Source: Nitrosomonas communis
GTDB taxonomy: Bacteria > Pseudomonadota > Gammaproteobacteria > Burkholderiales > Nitrosomonadaceae
DNA: 46,805 nucleotides
Direction: 5' to 3'
Assembly (NCBI RefSeq): GCF_024102715.1
Contig: NZ_JAGFJM010000141.1
Coordinates: 1-46,805 of the forward strand
Below are positions 35,901 to 44,339 of this stretch, piece after piece (within the stretch, counting starts at the first letter, position 1; each line of letters opens with the position of its first letter). The notes below the pieces were generated by a model. It made no database searches, had not been told where the DNA came from, and saw only the letters and a program-made list of their open reading frames with translations. Made by a program: the position numbers and the translations under genes.

Positions 35901-36226
35901 GAGGTATGGTTGATGACCAGTTCAGTAATGACTCTGAGATCACGCTTGTGCGCTTCATGCAGGAAAGTACGAAAGTCAGCCAGGGTGCCGTAATTGGGAT
36001 GAATACCGCGGTAATCCGAGATATCGTAACCGTCATCGCGCAAAGGTGAGGGGTAAAACGGCAGTAACCAAAGCGTATTGACTCCTAACTCTTTCAAGTA
36101 ATCCAGCTTGGTAGTCAATCCGGCGAAATCGCCAACGCCATCCCCATTGCTGTCACAGTAAGCACGCACATGTAATTGATAAATGATGGCATCTTTGTAC
36201 CAGAGAACATCCTCTGCAATACTCAT
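32909..36226 (-). CDS. treS: TreS-maltokinase fusion (trehalose synthase / Mak)
   Basis: A 1105-residue fusion. Residues about 1-560 are trehalose synthase (GH13_16), which interconverts trehalose and maltose: [20 protein letters not shown], nucleophile [12 protein letters not shown] (about 202), acid IFLAEANQW (about 246) and [13 protein letters not shown] (about 311). From about residue 600, [14 protein letters not shown] begins the maltokinase domain, with the kinase core [20 protein letters not shown] and DFEGDP (about 945-965), which phosphorylates maltose to maltose 1-phosphate. In other bacteria this feeds GlgE; no glgE is seen here. AAGGAAGG lies before the start. It is the first gene of the operon, behind a strong palindrome. 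Confidence 0.94.
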   Translation of the reverse strand: MSIAEDVLWYKDAIIYQLHVRAYCDSNGDGVGDFAGLTTKLDYLKELGVNTLWLLPFYPSPLRDDGYDISDYRGIHPNYGTLADFRTFLHEAHKRDLRVITELVINHTSDQHPWFQAARVAPPGSAKRNYYVWSNTVKKYEETRIIFTDTEKSNWAWDETAQAYYWHRFFSHQPDLNFANPHVVKAVLRAMHFWFDMGVDGMRLDAIPYLCERDGTNNENLPETHAIIKHLRAELNQRYVDRIFLAEANQWPEDVREYFGDGDECHMAFHFPLMPRIFMAVAQEDRHPIIEILAQTPEIPENCQWAVFLRNHDELTLEMVTDRERDYMYNTYASDPRARLNLGIRRRLAPLMEGSRAKIELMYSLLLSMPGSPIIYYGDEIGMGDNIYLGDRNGVRTPMQWSPDRNAGFSRADPQRLYLPPIMDPLYGYETVNVEAQSRTASSLLNWMQRLIITRKARKAFGRGTITFLRPGNRKILAYLREYQEESILCVANLANSAQPVELNLAAYKGRVPVELLGHTAFPAIGELPYLLSLPSYSFYWFRLATDVEAPVWHVDKLPRELLPVLVLPEGLLSALMSKPAGEISDVLARKTRTQLQAEVLPPFLASQRWYAGAGQNIAQLELNLSQTWKTAEGKGWLPLLVRLQFETGITQSYFLPLGLLLGEAADQHYHALSPWMLAKARQRAREGILYDALGEDTFCRFMLDAIMAQMRLPFAAGEMVFSRTAAFPGLPETIDINRPGVEQSNTSIVYGGQAILKVYRRVQEGINPELEMGRFLTEISPCASVPPLAGSLEYHAHGTVTAIGVLHRYVSNQGSFWDCTLDYLGRYFKLCVDEPDRASDAGVHAVYLTQMETLGRRTAELHQALAKSTGNAAFDPELQPVSEIADQMAQLRTKLVTVFDKLEQVLFQLPEQSRGICQRLLSQRLHLLDRLTYSLLDEPALYKIRIHGNYHLAQILLTHNDFTITDFEGDPSLSLEVRRAKQSPLKDIAGMRYSLSSAALQALSRHLIERADHRDLLESRACEWERAAVNAFLIGYQTAITDCCAYPTDAAQQQKLLESFLMEKILDELGKALAERFAGLEPVMLILLDLIEQTAPSCGGDEHA

Positions 36227-36255
36227 AGATCCTTCCTTTTACCAGTTAATTGACG

Positions 36256-36279
36256 CATTAGAACGCTAGCGCTCTAATG
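36256..36279. promoter_or_regulatory. Near-perfect palindromic operator before treS
   Basis: A 24-bp inverted repeat: CATTAGA and TCTAATG arms around a centre containing CGCTAGCG. Only one position per arm fails to pair. It is 30-53 bp upstream of the treS start, where a repressor such as a LacI-family sugar regulator would sit (inference). No regulator gene of that type is in the window. Confidence 0.6.
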
Positions 36280-36965
36280 AATGGCTATGATGCAGTAAAG
36301 TTTGCCAAGATAGCGGTCTTTTACCCAGCTTGTTACCATCTTGACACCAGTCTGAGCAATTAATGAGATTTATTCATTTCAACGCCTACAATGTGGCTCA
36401 TTGGAAAGCTTTTTTGTCAGAGTTTGACTGCGTCAAGCGCTGAAAGTTGTGATTGCTCAATTTCCAGGAATTTTCCTTCCTGCGGCTCAGGATAGCCATG
36501 AGGAAAATAAAACGCTGGAAAGAATGATTAACATAAATATTTCTTATTACTACCGTACCGAGTAATCATGGCACGGTCAAGCTATTTGTAGAGAACGCAT
36601 GCTCAATTTCAATCAATGTATGCAAATGCAATATGGCATGACGATATCTCATGTCAAGACGGATCGTGCGCAATATTCGGTTAACCGTAATCCACGAAAG
36701 AATTCATCAGTACTTTTCGTAAAAACATCACAAGTTTTTCACTCTCCCATAGTTACACTGTTTCCAGCAATACATAATGGTATGCAGGCGTAGAACCCAT
36801 ATTCATGAGAGATCAGCATTTCTCATCGCTATCTTGCCAAATTTTTATAAGCCGGCATTTATTGGTTAGGCTGGATGCGTTAACTATTGCTTGCAATTTC
36901 AGAAGTACCGAAATCCGTGACAAATATTTTTTGGATTTCTCGATTTTGAAGGAGAGTGTAAGACA
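36280..36965. other. Divergent control region of treS and the porin gene
   Basis: Almost 700 bp without a convincing gene. A small open frame at 36599-36793 has no ribosome site and ordinary intergenic composition. It should hold promoters for treS and the porin, but none could be fixed with certainty. Confidence 0.4.
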
Positions 36966-38447
36966 ATGATGCAAAAAAATATGCAAATAATCTGTAAGCA
37001 GATTGTATTTATGATGGGATGTTTTATGGGCAGCAGCGTCACACTTGCTGCGGAAGCGAAAAATACGGAGGCGGTGAAAGCGGAAAAATCATCAATTATT
37101 GTCAGAAACGATACTGCCCCCAATGGCGCTCCATTCAGCGTGGAGGAAACTCCAGGACGTTTCCGGTTTGACTTTGACAGATTAACCAAACTTATGGAGG
37201 CAGATAAAACCCCACTTGCTGCCATGGCGCCAGATTGGCTTAACTTGGCCATTGAACACCGGACGCGCTATGACGTGTATGATCATGGCTTTACCAGAGC
37301 TATCCCGGATGGTAATGAGCAGATTCATCAACGGACACGGTTCTTGTTCGAGATCCAAAATATTATCGATCCTTTCCGCTTTACGCTTGAGCTGACCGAT
37401 TTCCGTGCTCCTCTGGCGGAACATGGACAAGAGCATTCACCGATCTTTGCCAATCATTTTGATTTCACTCAACTTCACCTCGATTTGATATCCAGGGACT
37501 TTTTGGGAACCGGATATGGTGCAAAATTTGAAGTGGGACGCCTGATACTGGAATATGGAGAATCACGCCTGGTCGGAGGGCATCGGTGGGGAACCTTCAC
37601 ACCCACTTTTGATGGGATACGATTTTCAATGGGCAACGATAAAGAGAAATGGGGCCTGCATGTATTTGGCACCCGGCCTGTCAATCGAGAAGTATCAGAG
37701 CTGGACTGGAATACTCCCGAAAGCTATTTTTCTGGCGCACAGATTACTAACCGTGATTTGCGCTGGGCTAACACAGACGTCTATTGGTTTCAACTAAATG
37801 AAGGTAATAAGCTCAGGCAACGTAATTTATCTACCCCCGGTTTCAGGTTGTTTGCCAAACCCGTCAAAGGCAATTTCGATTATGAAATTGAATCCATATA
37901 TCAGTTTGGGGATACACAAGATATCGATATTTTCGCGCATCGTCATCACGGAGAAATAGGCTATAGCTTTGAAACGGCAATGCCTTTCAGATTGGTCTAC
38001 CTGTTTGATTATGCCTCAGGTGATCAGGATCCAAGGAAGAATTTTGATATTCTGTATGCAAAACGCCGCGTGGAGTATGGTCCTACCGGAATGTTTGGAC
38101 CATTTTTCCCTTCTAATCTGTTCTCGCCTGTAGGCTTTCGTGCGGTACTTTTACCCGTTCCTAATGTCAGGCTCATGATGTCGCACCGTGCATATTGGCT
38201 GGCCAATAAACGTGGTCCCTATGTAGGCAGCGGCCTGCAAGACCCAACTGGCAGATCGGGCAGCTTTCTCGGAAATATGCTGGATATCAGCTTAGGATGG
38301 GATCCTCAATGGAGCTTTTTAAAACGCGTGAGCTTTGATATAGGGTTTAGCCATATATTCAAAGGTGATTACTTTGAAAAAGTGCCGAACAGTCCTGGTA
38401 CTGCTGGCACCAATTATGGCTATACTATGGCTACTTTAAAGTTTTAG
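36966..38447 (+). CDS. Alginate-export-type outer-membrane porin
   Basis: A 493-residue outer-membrane beta-barrel protein of the alginate_exp type. A signal peptide (QIVFMMGCFMGSSVTLAAEA) precedes LNLAIEHRTRYDVYDHGFTR, the common start of the barrel domain, then FLFEIQNIIDPFRFTLELTD, YGAKFEVGRLILEYGESRL and VGGHRWGTFTPTFDGIRFS. The last residue is Phe (MATLKF), the outer-membrane sorting signal. Members are passive channels; the substrate here is not known and need not be alginate, as no alginate genes are near. GGAG lies 11 nt before the start. A hairpin follows directly after the stop. Confidence 0.88.
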   Translation: MMQKNMQIICKQIVFMMGCFMGSSVTLAAEAKNTEAVKAEKSSIIVRNDTAPNGAPFSVEETPGRFRFDFDRLTKLMEADKTPLAAMAPDWLNLAIEHRTRYDVYDHGFTRAIPDGNEQIHQRTRFLFEIQNIIDPFRFTLELTDFRAPLAEHGQEHSPIFANHFDFTQLHLDLISRDFLGTGYGAKFEVGRLILEYGESRLVGGHRWGTFTPTFDGIRFSMGNDKEKWGLHVFGTRPVNREVSELDWNTPESYFSGAQITNRDLRWANTDVYWFQLNEGNKLRQRNLSTPGFRLFAKPVKGNFDYEIESIYQFGDTQDIDIFAHRHHGEIGYSFETAMPFRLVYLFDYASGDQDPRKNFDILYAKRRVEYGPTGMFGPFFPSNLFSPVGFRAVLLPVPNVRLMMSHRAYWLANKRGPYVGSGLQDPTGRSGSFLGNMLDISLGWDPQWSFLKRVSFDIGFSHIFKGDYFEKVPNSPGTAGTNYGYTMATLKF

Positions 38448-38470
38448 CAGCCTGCTGGATTAGCAGGCTG
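38448..38470. terminator. Hairpin after the porin gene
   Basis: CAGCCTGCT and AGCAGGCTG form a perfect 9-bp stem directly after the stop codon of the porin gene. There is no T-run behind it, so termination may be partial. Confidence 0.6.
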
Positions 38471-38713
38471 GTGAACATGGACTGAAAGTGGCTGTGCTGC
38501 CTGGTCCACATCGTGAATTCTCCGATCGCATGTTATTGCGTAATCATTTATTACACATTATCTGCTGGTTACGATTGATCCAGTATTATTTCGTGATGAT
38601 GGTGATCACTGGTGACTCATCGAAGAGAGAAATACGTCAATGAGTATTAAGCGCTGCAAGCACTGGTATTTCAGGGTGTGAATCATGTAGTATTCATCGT
38701 TTTGAGAATCACG

Positions 38714-39235
38714 ATGCGCAAGATCGCTTTATTCATCTTACTGACAGGAGCTTTGCTGCCATCGAGTTGGGCCGAGAGCATTATTCGTCCTGGCTTATGG
38801 GAGGTGACGACCAAATCTGACTTGCTGGCACTGGTACCCCATATTCCAGCGGAACAAATGCAGCAGCTTACCAGACTGGCAAAGCAGTATGGGTTAGAAA
38901 TGCCACAAGTTCGCAACGGCGCGGCTACCTCCCAGGTCTGCATTACTCCGGAAATGGCCAGGCAGGATGTGCCTGCTTATTTTTACGAGAATCAGTCGGG
39001 CTGTACGGTCACAAATGCCACTCGCACAGGTAATCGTTATCAAATGGAATTGATGTGTGACAACCGGCAATTCAAAGGAAACGGCCATGCGGAGGGTGTA
39101 TTTATGACCCCGGAAAGCTTTTCGGGACGAACGCAGTTCGACAGCATCGTCCAGGGGACACCACTCTACGCGCATGCTGATACCACCGGCAGATGGATAG
39201 GTGAACGGTGTGAGTTAGTGCAGCCTGTGCGATAG
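38714..39235 (+). CDS. DUF3617 exported protein
   Basis: A 173-residue protein with signal peptide MRKIALFILLTGALLPSSWA. Mature ESIIRPGLWEVTTKSDL, CITPEMARQDVPAYF, a Cys-containing middle (GCTVTNATRTG, ELMCDNRQFKGNGHAEG) and a final GRWIGERCELVQP are typical DUF3617 features with four Cys that probably pair. These proteins are periplasmic and of unknown function. The ATG at 38714 puts the signal peptide at the start; the frame is open from 38678. Confidence 0.85.
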   Translation: MRKIALFILLTGALLPSSWAESIIRPGLWEVTTKSDLLALVPHIPAEQMQQLTRLAKQYGLEMPQVRNGAATSQVCITPEMARQDVPAYFYENQSGCTVTNATRTGNRYQMELMCDNRQFKGNGHAEGVFMTPESFSGRTQFDSIVQGTPLYAHADTTGRWIGERCELVQPVR

Positions 39236-39380
39236 CTGACAGCCAGAGGTTTTATTGGTTGCTGTCAGTATGCAGGGGCGGGGTCAGCTTCATTTTACGC
39301 ATCTATAGTTTCGAGCTTGCCTGTTTTGACGGGCCTGTCGCACCATTATCCAATGCGGCTGAATTGATCTGGTCAAGCAG

Positions 39381-40580
39381 CTACGGTTCATTATCCGCCA
39401 TCTCCAGTACTTCGTTCGCTGTTAGTTGTCTGCTCATGTCGCCATCCCAGGTTGAGTTGAATGGCAGGGTGTTCTGCACGCGCGTGGCCTGCTTGAGATA
39501 GGTCTGCATGGTCATATGCGGGCGCGTGACCGGGATGGCGAAGGCGCGTGAGTTACGGATCACTTCATTGAGCAGGGCCTGATTGATCTTGGCCTGAGAC
39601 CGCGCATTGAGCTTCGCCTTAGGCGTTGAGCGGGCGGTACTCAACGATTTCTTGAGCAGTTTGCCATGATTGCGTTTGTCGTCTTCCAGGACAGGATAGG
39701 CCTGCAGATACAGCTCACGGCCGCGCCAGCCGAACAGGTGAGGCTGATTGACTACTCGCACTGGCGTGCCAACCGGCACCTCGCTGTAAATGCGCACAAT
39801 GTCCTCAGGATACATGCGCAGACAACCATGACTGCCGCGCAGGCCGATGCTCGGCGGTTTGTCGGTGCCATGGATGGCATAGTTTGGCCAAGCGAGTTTC
39901 AGTACATGCGTCCCCATTGGATTGTCTGGCCCTGGAGGTACCACGGCAGGCAGCGGATCACCGTTTTGCGCATGCTCTTTGCGGATGGAAGGTGTCGGTA
40001 TCCAAGCGGGGTTTTCCTTTTTGGAGGCGATTTTGGTAGTGCCTTCCGGTGTTTTCCATTCTACACGGCCGATACCGAGCGGATGGGTGATGACCTGTTT
40101 TGGCTTGCCTGCCTTGCTCTTCGGAAAATAAAACAGTCGCATTGCTGCAAGATTGACCACAATGCCGTTACGCGGTGCGTCCGGTAGCACGAACTGAGTG
40201 GGAATCACGATTTGGGTGCCTGCCCCCGGCAGCCAGGGATCGACGCCTGGGTTGGCGCTCACAATCTCTTCGTAACCTAGGTTGAAGCGTCGGGCGATAT
40301 CGGAGAGTGTATCCTCTTTGTTGGCGGTGATAACCTGCAGTGTGCCGATTACATCCTCACGGGCAGGGTCATAGCTGAACTCATGGCTGGCCACTGGAAT
40401 GGGTAACGGCTTGGCCCTTGGAGGGGGGAGCACCGATGGTTCGGTCAAAAACGACTGACAACCACCCAGAAGAAGAACAGTGCTGAGCAAGCCGCATACC
40501 AGGCCATAACGCAGCAAGTCAAACGGAGCAAACTTTACTCCTTCTTTCCTTGGTTTCTTCAGATTGTCTCTTGCTTCCAT
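39381..40580 (-). CDS. Lipoprotein L,D-transpeptidase with LysM domain
   Basis: An ErfK/YbiS-type enzyme that links peptidoglycan stem peptides or attaches proteins to them. LLSTVLLLGGCQSF is a lipobox, so it is a membrane-anchored lipoprotein. A LysM-like region follows (ANKEDTLSDIARRFNLGYEE, IVSANPGVDPWLPGAGTQIV), then the YkuD domain with YAIHGTDKPPSIGLRGSHGC and LRMYPEDIVRIY, which has the catalytic Cys in SHGCLRM. The C-terminal tail with KLLKKSLSTARSTPKAKLNA is basic and specific. The frame is open up to 40640; the ATG at 40580 gives a better-proportioned signal region, but neither start has a strong ribosome site. Confidence 0.88.
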   Translation of the reverse strand: MEARDNLKKPRKEGVKFAPFDLLRYGLVCGLLSTVLLLGGCQSFLTEPSVLPPPRAKPLPIPVASHEFSYDPAREDVIGTLQVITANKEDTLSDIARRFNLGYEEIVSANPGVDPWLPGAGTQIVIPTQFVLPDAPRNGIVVNLAAMRLFYFPKSKAGKPKQVITHPLGIGRVEWKTPEGTTKIASKKENPAWIPTPSIRKEHAQNGDPLPAVVPPGPDNPMGTHVLKLAWPNYAIHGTDKPPSIGLRGSHGCLRMYPEDIVRIYSEVPVGTPVRVVNQPHLFGWRGRELYLQAYPVLEDDKRNHGKLLKKSLSTARSTPKAKLNARSQAKINQALLNEVIRNSRAFAIPVTRPHMTMQTYLKQATRVQNTLPFNSTWDGDMSRQLTANEVLEMADNEP

Positions 40581-41085
40581 ACAGGTTTGATTTGGCCGGT
40601 CTTGGTGATCAATCTTCAATCTGTTGCTGAAATCTTTCATTAGCTAGCATCCATGCTTTATTGACGGCAAGCCTGATCTGTTCGAGCATTCAATCAGGCA
40701 TTTGAGATTCAAACATACTCTCTAACCTAACGCAGAATAAATATGATGTGCTTCTATCAAAGAATTTTGAATCCCTAAAGCTTCAAGATGATAACTTGAC
40801 TAAGGATATTCTGCCAGATGAAAAATATTTTCATTTAGAGAATACGCGCTAATCATTTAATCTCAGTGTGTTAAATAGAAACGCATTCATTGGAGTTAAA
40901 AATTTCTTGACATCATGAAATAGTCCACATTTCCTAGTTAAAAAACCATTCTACTTGACTAAGTTGGCGTCAGCGTGTCACAAAATTTCAACTAATTGAT
41001 TAAAAAAGTAAATTTTTGTGTTCAAAATTTAATCGAATCAATAAATATGATTACAAATAGCCATCTTAGCGCTAGTATTTACAAA

Positions 41086-41120
41086 TTACCCACATATTTA
41101 TCCACAGAAATTGTGGACAA
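41086..41120. promoter_or_regulatory. Cluster of three DnaA boxes
   Basis: TTACCCACA (41086-41094, one mismatch), TTATCCACA (41098-41106, perfect) and TGTGGACAA (41112-41120, reverse of TTGTCCACA) lie within 35 bp, next to about 250 bp of AT-rich DNA. The last two face each other. No dnaA, dnaN or gyrB is near, so this may be a DnaA-titrating or -regulated site or an origin-like element (inference). Confidence 0.55.
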
Positions 41121-41274
41121 GTAATTTTTCTGAAATAAAACTTAAGAACGCTGCATAGTCTTCAATGACCAGCTGGCCGTAATACAATCAGCGCATGCAA
41201 AGTTTTCAGGTACTCTGCACGTGGCTTGCTTGAGATCATCGCTGCTGGAAAGTGGATAACTGGCTGGAGATGTT

Positions 41275-41377
41275 ATTCCATTTCTAAATCAAAACTGACA
41301 TTGTCGGCTTCACCTTGCCGTATTATTTATACTGTCTGCGGCTCGCCTTCGCGTCATTTTTGATTTGGAAATGGAAT
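41275..41377. repeat. MITE-like dispersed repeat, complete copy 3
   Basis: The 20-bp ends ATTCCATTTCTAAATCAAAA and TTTTGATTTGGAAATGGAAT are inverted repeats with one mismatch, enclosing about 63 bp with TTGTCGGCTTCACCTTGCCG and ACTGTCTGCGGCTCGCCTTC. Copies at 5943 and 25865 share left arm and core. It encodes nothing, which fits a non-autonomous element or an intergenic repeat family. It ends 7 bp before the methyltransferase start codon. Confidence 0.75.
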
Positions 41378-41384
41378 TACAACC

Positions 41385-42203
41385 ATGAAAGACGAAATCT
41401 GTATTCATTTCTTGCAGTGGGCCTTGCCACAGATGCAGTTACGCTGGCAGGGTTTTCGCCGGGTCAGGAAACAGGTATGTAAGCGCATTGGCCAGCGCAT
41501 CAGTCAGCTAGGTTTGGCGGATGAAGCGGCTTACCGTGATTATCTGCGTAGCCAAGCCCCTGAATGGCAAACGCTGGCGGCATTGTGCCATGTCACCATC
41601 TCGCGTTTTTATCGCGATAAAATCGTGTTTAATCAACTCGTAAGTGAACTTATTCCACGGTTATGTGAAGAGCGTCAGCGGCAAGGTGAACAATGCCTGC
41701 ATTGCTGGAGCGCAGGTTGCGCCAGAGGTGAAGAGGCCTATAGCCTGGTATTGTTGTGGTATTTTGTCTTGCAACAGCACTATCCGCAAATTGCCCTCTC
41801 GATTACGGCAACGGAGATCGAGCCGATCATGATCCAGCAGGCCCGCAAGGCGTGCTATCCCTTTAGCAGTGTGAAGAATTTGCCGGCTGAATGGCGGCAA
41901 ATGGCATTTACGCAAAGCAATAGTCACTATTGCCTGCATCCTGATTATCAGCGCCCGGTCACTTTCTTACTCGGTGACGTAGAGCAAGCGGTAAGCACGC
42001 AGCAATCTTATCAATTGGTGTTGTGCCGCAATCTGGTGTTCACCTATTTCAGTCTGGAGAGACAACTGCAATTTCTGTATAAATTGCAATACCTGCTGTC
42101 AGCAGGAGGTGTGCTGGTACTGGGTGCACATGAGCGCTTGCCTGAAGGGAGCAACGGCTGGCGCCAATGGCGGCAACGGCTGCCGATTTATATTCGTGAA
42201 TAG
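41385..42203 (+). CDS. CheR-like SAM-dependent methyltransferase
   Basis: A 272-residue protein of the CheR type, which methylates proteins with S-adenosylmethionine. The SAM site is seen as CLHCWSAGCARGEEAYSLVL, close to the family's WSAGCSTGEEPYS, then ITATEIEPIMIQQARKACYP and YQLVLCRNLVFTYFSLERQL. The chemotaxis N-terminal domain is short (MQLRWQGFRRVRKQVCKRIG). There are no chemotaxis genes in the window, so a receptor target is uncertain. RNase Z-fusion gene converges on it with 23 bp between stops. The upstream MITE-like repeat ends 7 bp before the start, leaving little room for a normal ribosome site. Confidence 0.82.
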   Translation: MKDEICIHFLQWALPQMQLRWQGFRRVRKQVCKRIGQRISQLGLADEAAYRDYLRSQAPEWQTLAALCHVTISRFYRDKIVFNQLVSELIPRLCEERQRQGEQCLHCWSAGCARGEEAYSLVLLWYFVLQQHYPQIALSITATEIEPIMIQQARKACYPFSSVKNLPAEWRQMAFTQSNSHYCLHPDYQRPVTFLLGDVEQAVSTQQSYQLVLCRNLVFTYFSLERQLQFLYKLQYLLSAGGVLVLGAHERLPEGSNGWRQWRQRLPIYIRE

Positions 42204-42226
42204 TTGAACAGGTTAATTGTCCAAAA

Positions 42227-44200
42227 TCAGTATGTACTTGTAATTGTAACGTGTTGCCAGGATGGAGGCATGACCACTCGCGAGCAGGCGGCGTGCACTT
42301 CGTCATATACCTGCGGGAGCTTGTCAGCATAGCGCTGCGAAAAATGGAAGGGTATCAGTCTGGCAACTTCAGCAGCCATAGCAATCTCGCCGCAGGCGCG
42401 TGCGGTTAAATGTCCAGTCTGCACAGCTTGTTCCACATCGGCTTCGATAAAACGCGCTTCACAGAACAGGGTGTGGGCATATTGGGCCAAAGCCTGCAAA
42501 TGCTGGCGATTGTCCGGGGTATCGGCAAGATCGGTCGCATAAATCAGTTTCTTGCCGGGTTTGATCAGGGCCAACTCGGCTGCGATCTCGGCTACCTGCG
42601 TCACCGTTCCATTAGGCAGGGTGATGACTGCGGTGTCATTTTCAGCCAGCAGGTGCTTTTTCAGCATGGCCAGCCAGGGTCCTGGCTTCAGGCCATGGCT
42701 TTGCAAGTAATCCTTGCGGATATTGATCTCCTTGACCGGTTCGAAGGCATACGCCAGCACCGGCGTGTGATGATCCAGCAGTTGTGCGCGAATACGGAAA
42801 GCCGCATCTTGCAGAATAACGCCTGCTGTCAATTTGACTGCATCGAGCTGCACACGCGCTTTCTGGCCTGCCTGCAGGCGAAAACGCAGCAGATGATCGG
42901 TGTGGAGCTCTGCTACCTCAAAGCAAGGTGCGCGTTCAGCCACCCGATCCCACAGTATCCCTTGCAGGAATCCTTCGATGTGCTGGGCCAATCCTGGCGG
43001 ACCATACAGGCGGCAGGGCGGAAACTGGCCAATTCTGGAACGCAATAACATGAGGAAGCCACCAATATGATCGATGTGAGCATGACTGATAAAGACATCC
43101 GTTACTTGATGGGCAATGCGGGCAGGCAGACGTATGCCTTGTCCCAGATCAAACAACAAGCTACGCCTTTGCTGCCGCAAGCGCACGTGTAGTAGCGGAT
43201 CACCCAAAATGCCGTTGACCAGGCAGAAATCGATTTGGCCGATCTGACCCATGACACGCACGCCACCATTTTGCTGGGCTGGCCCTGCCATAGCAGGGGG
43301 TGAGTGGTATTCGAGCGGTTCTGCCGCAAACGGAACAGCCGTTTCCATCCAGCCATTGAGTGTGCGCTGCGCATCCCTGATCAATAAGCTATCAAAAGTT
43401 TGCGGTAGAGATGGTAATCTGACGGTTAACCGATTTCCTTGCAGGCGCTTCACTTCGGCCATGACTTGTGTCTGATTGCGATGCAGTAGCGCGACTTGTC
43501 TTCCTACCCAGCTACTCGCTTCACCCAATGGCGGCGGCGTGCCGATGATATTCAGCTGATTGAGATCGAGCGTGTGCTCAATGCCATGTTTAAGATAGTT
43601 ATTCCACAGCTGAGTGCGCTGGCGGGCACGGCTGCGCTTGCCCGGCCGTCTGGCCGCCGCACTGGTGTGCACCACATAGCGCTCAGTTGTTAAGGCACAC
43701 AGTTCAGCAAGCAGTGCCGGGGGGCGATCAGCCGCAGTCAAGACGAGCACTGCCTCCGCCGCTACCGCTTCGAATAAACCCTGCAATAATTCACTGCCAG
43801 CCACACCCCGTGTCACCCCCGGGCTATCGATTAATAGCACCTCGTGATCCAGTAATCGCATGAGACGCTGAACCGCTAGCACCAGCGGCAGGCGGAAGCG
43901 GCCTGCATCGAGACTACAGATAGCTTCATAAGAGCTCATTTGCCAGCCATCCGCTTGCCATTTACCAAGCGAAACAGTGCCTGGCAAGCCAAAGGGAGGT
44001 GAGCCAGGATCGGCGCACAGGCAGTAACAGCTCTGACCGGCTTTATCCAATTCATGCGCCAACTGTACCGCCAATGTCGATTTGCCAGCGCCAGGCGGAC
44101 CATGCAACAGTATGCGCCGCTTGTGCGATAACACAGCATTGGCGATATCAGCCGCGCAACAGGCTAAAACAGGTAAATTGTGCTTACTCTCGTCATGCAT
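42227..44200 (-). CDS. Clp1-like polynucleotide kinase domain fused to RNase Z
   Basis: A 657-residue fusion. Residues about 1-250 have Walker A GPPGAGKST (34-42), then CADPGSPPFGLPGTVSLGKW, which matches the D-x-D-x-G...PG-x-VSL motif of Clp1/Grc3/NOL9 RNA 5'-kinases, and LLIDSPGVTRGVAGSELLQG as the Walker B region. From about residue 330 it is an RNase Z-type metallo-beta-lactamase: DVFISHAHIDHIGGFLMLL (about 370), LDHHTPVLAYAFE, ATDLADTPDN, and FHFSQRYAD, the His-Phe-Ser-x-Arg-Tyr signature of RNase Z. Together they suggest tRNA or RNA 3'-end processing joined to 5'-end phosphorylation. The start at 44200 has GGGA 7 nt upstream; a GTG at 44239 is less likely. Confidence 0.78.
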   Translation of the reverse strand: MHDESKHNLPVLACCAADIANAVLSHKRRILLHGPPGAGKSTLAVQLAHELDKAGQSCYCLCADPGSPPFGLPGTVSLGKWQADGWQMSSYEAICSLDAGRFRLPLVLAVQRLMRLLDHEVLLIDSPGVTRGVAGSELLQGLFEAVAAEAVLVLTAADRPPALLAELCALTTERYVVHTSAAARRPGKRSRARQRTQLWNNYLKHGIEHTLDLNQLNIIGTPPPLGEASSWVGRQVALLHRNQTQVMAEVKRLQGNRLTVRLPSLPQTFDSLLIRDAQRTLNGWMETAVPFAAEPLEYHSPPAMAGPAQQNGGVRVMGQIGQIDFCLVNGILGDPLLHVRLRQQRRSLLFDLGQGIRLPARIAHQVTDVFISHAHIDHIGGFLMLLRSRIGQFPPCRLYGPPGLAQHIEGFLQGILWDRVAERAPCFEVAELHTDHLLRFRLQAGQKARVQLDAVKLTAGVILQDAAFRIRAQLLDHHTPVLAYAFEPVKEINIRKDYLQSHGLKPGPWLAMLKKHLLAENDTAVITLPNGTVTQVAEIAAELALIKPGKKLIYATDLADTPDNRQHLQALAQYAHTLFCEARFIEADVEQAVQTGHLTARACGEIAMAAEVARLIPFHFSQRYADKLPQVYDEVHAACSRVVMPPSWQHVTITSTY

Positions 44201-44339
44201 ACTTATTTCCCATACGCAAAATATTTGATCATATCGCACCTAATCTGCAGCAGGTGAATGCGGGTTGTTTTTACTGAGGCGACAGGCAATCGCGCAGTGA
44301 CGCGGTTTAATGTAGAACTCTATTTACCAGAATAACCGG
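44201..44339. other. Short spacer between two minus-strand genes
   Basis: Holds the upstream region of the kinase-RNase Z gene and the end of the GH13 gene. No hairpin with a T-run is seen. Confidence 0.3.

Larger units (their letters stand above)
40641..41384. other. Long AT-rich spacer with DnaA boxes and a MITE-like repeat
   Basis: No gene seen in about 740 bp. 40830-41090 is very AT-rich, 41086-41120 holds three DnaA-box-like sequences, and 41275-41377 holds the complete MITE-like repeat that ends just before the methyltransferase gene. Confidence 0.55.

Noticed and set aside
36599-36793. Small plus-strand open frame before the porin gene
   Set aside because: No ribosome binding site and no recognisable protein features; it lies in a divergent control region.
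41086-41120. Calling this the chromosomal oriC
   Set aside because: No dnaA, dnaN, gyrB, rpmH or parAB nearby and GC skew cannot be judged from one window; kept only as a DnaA-box cluster.
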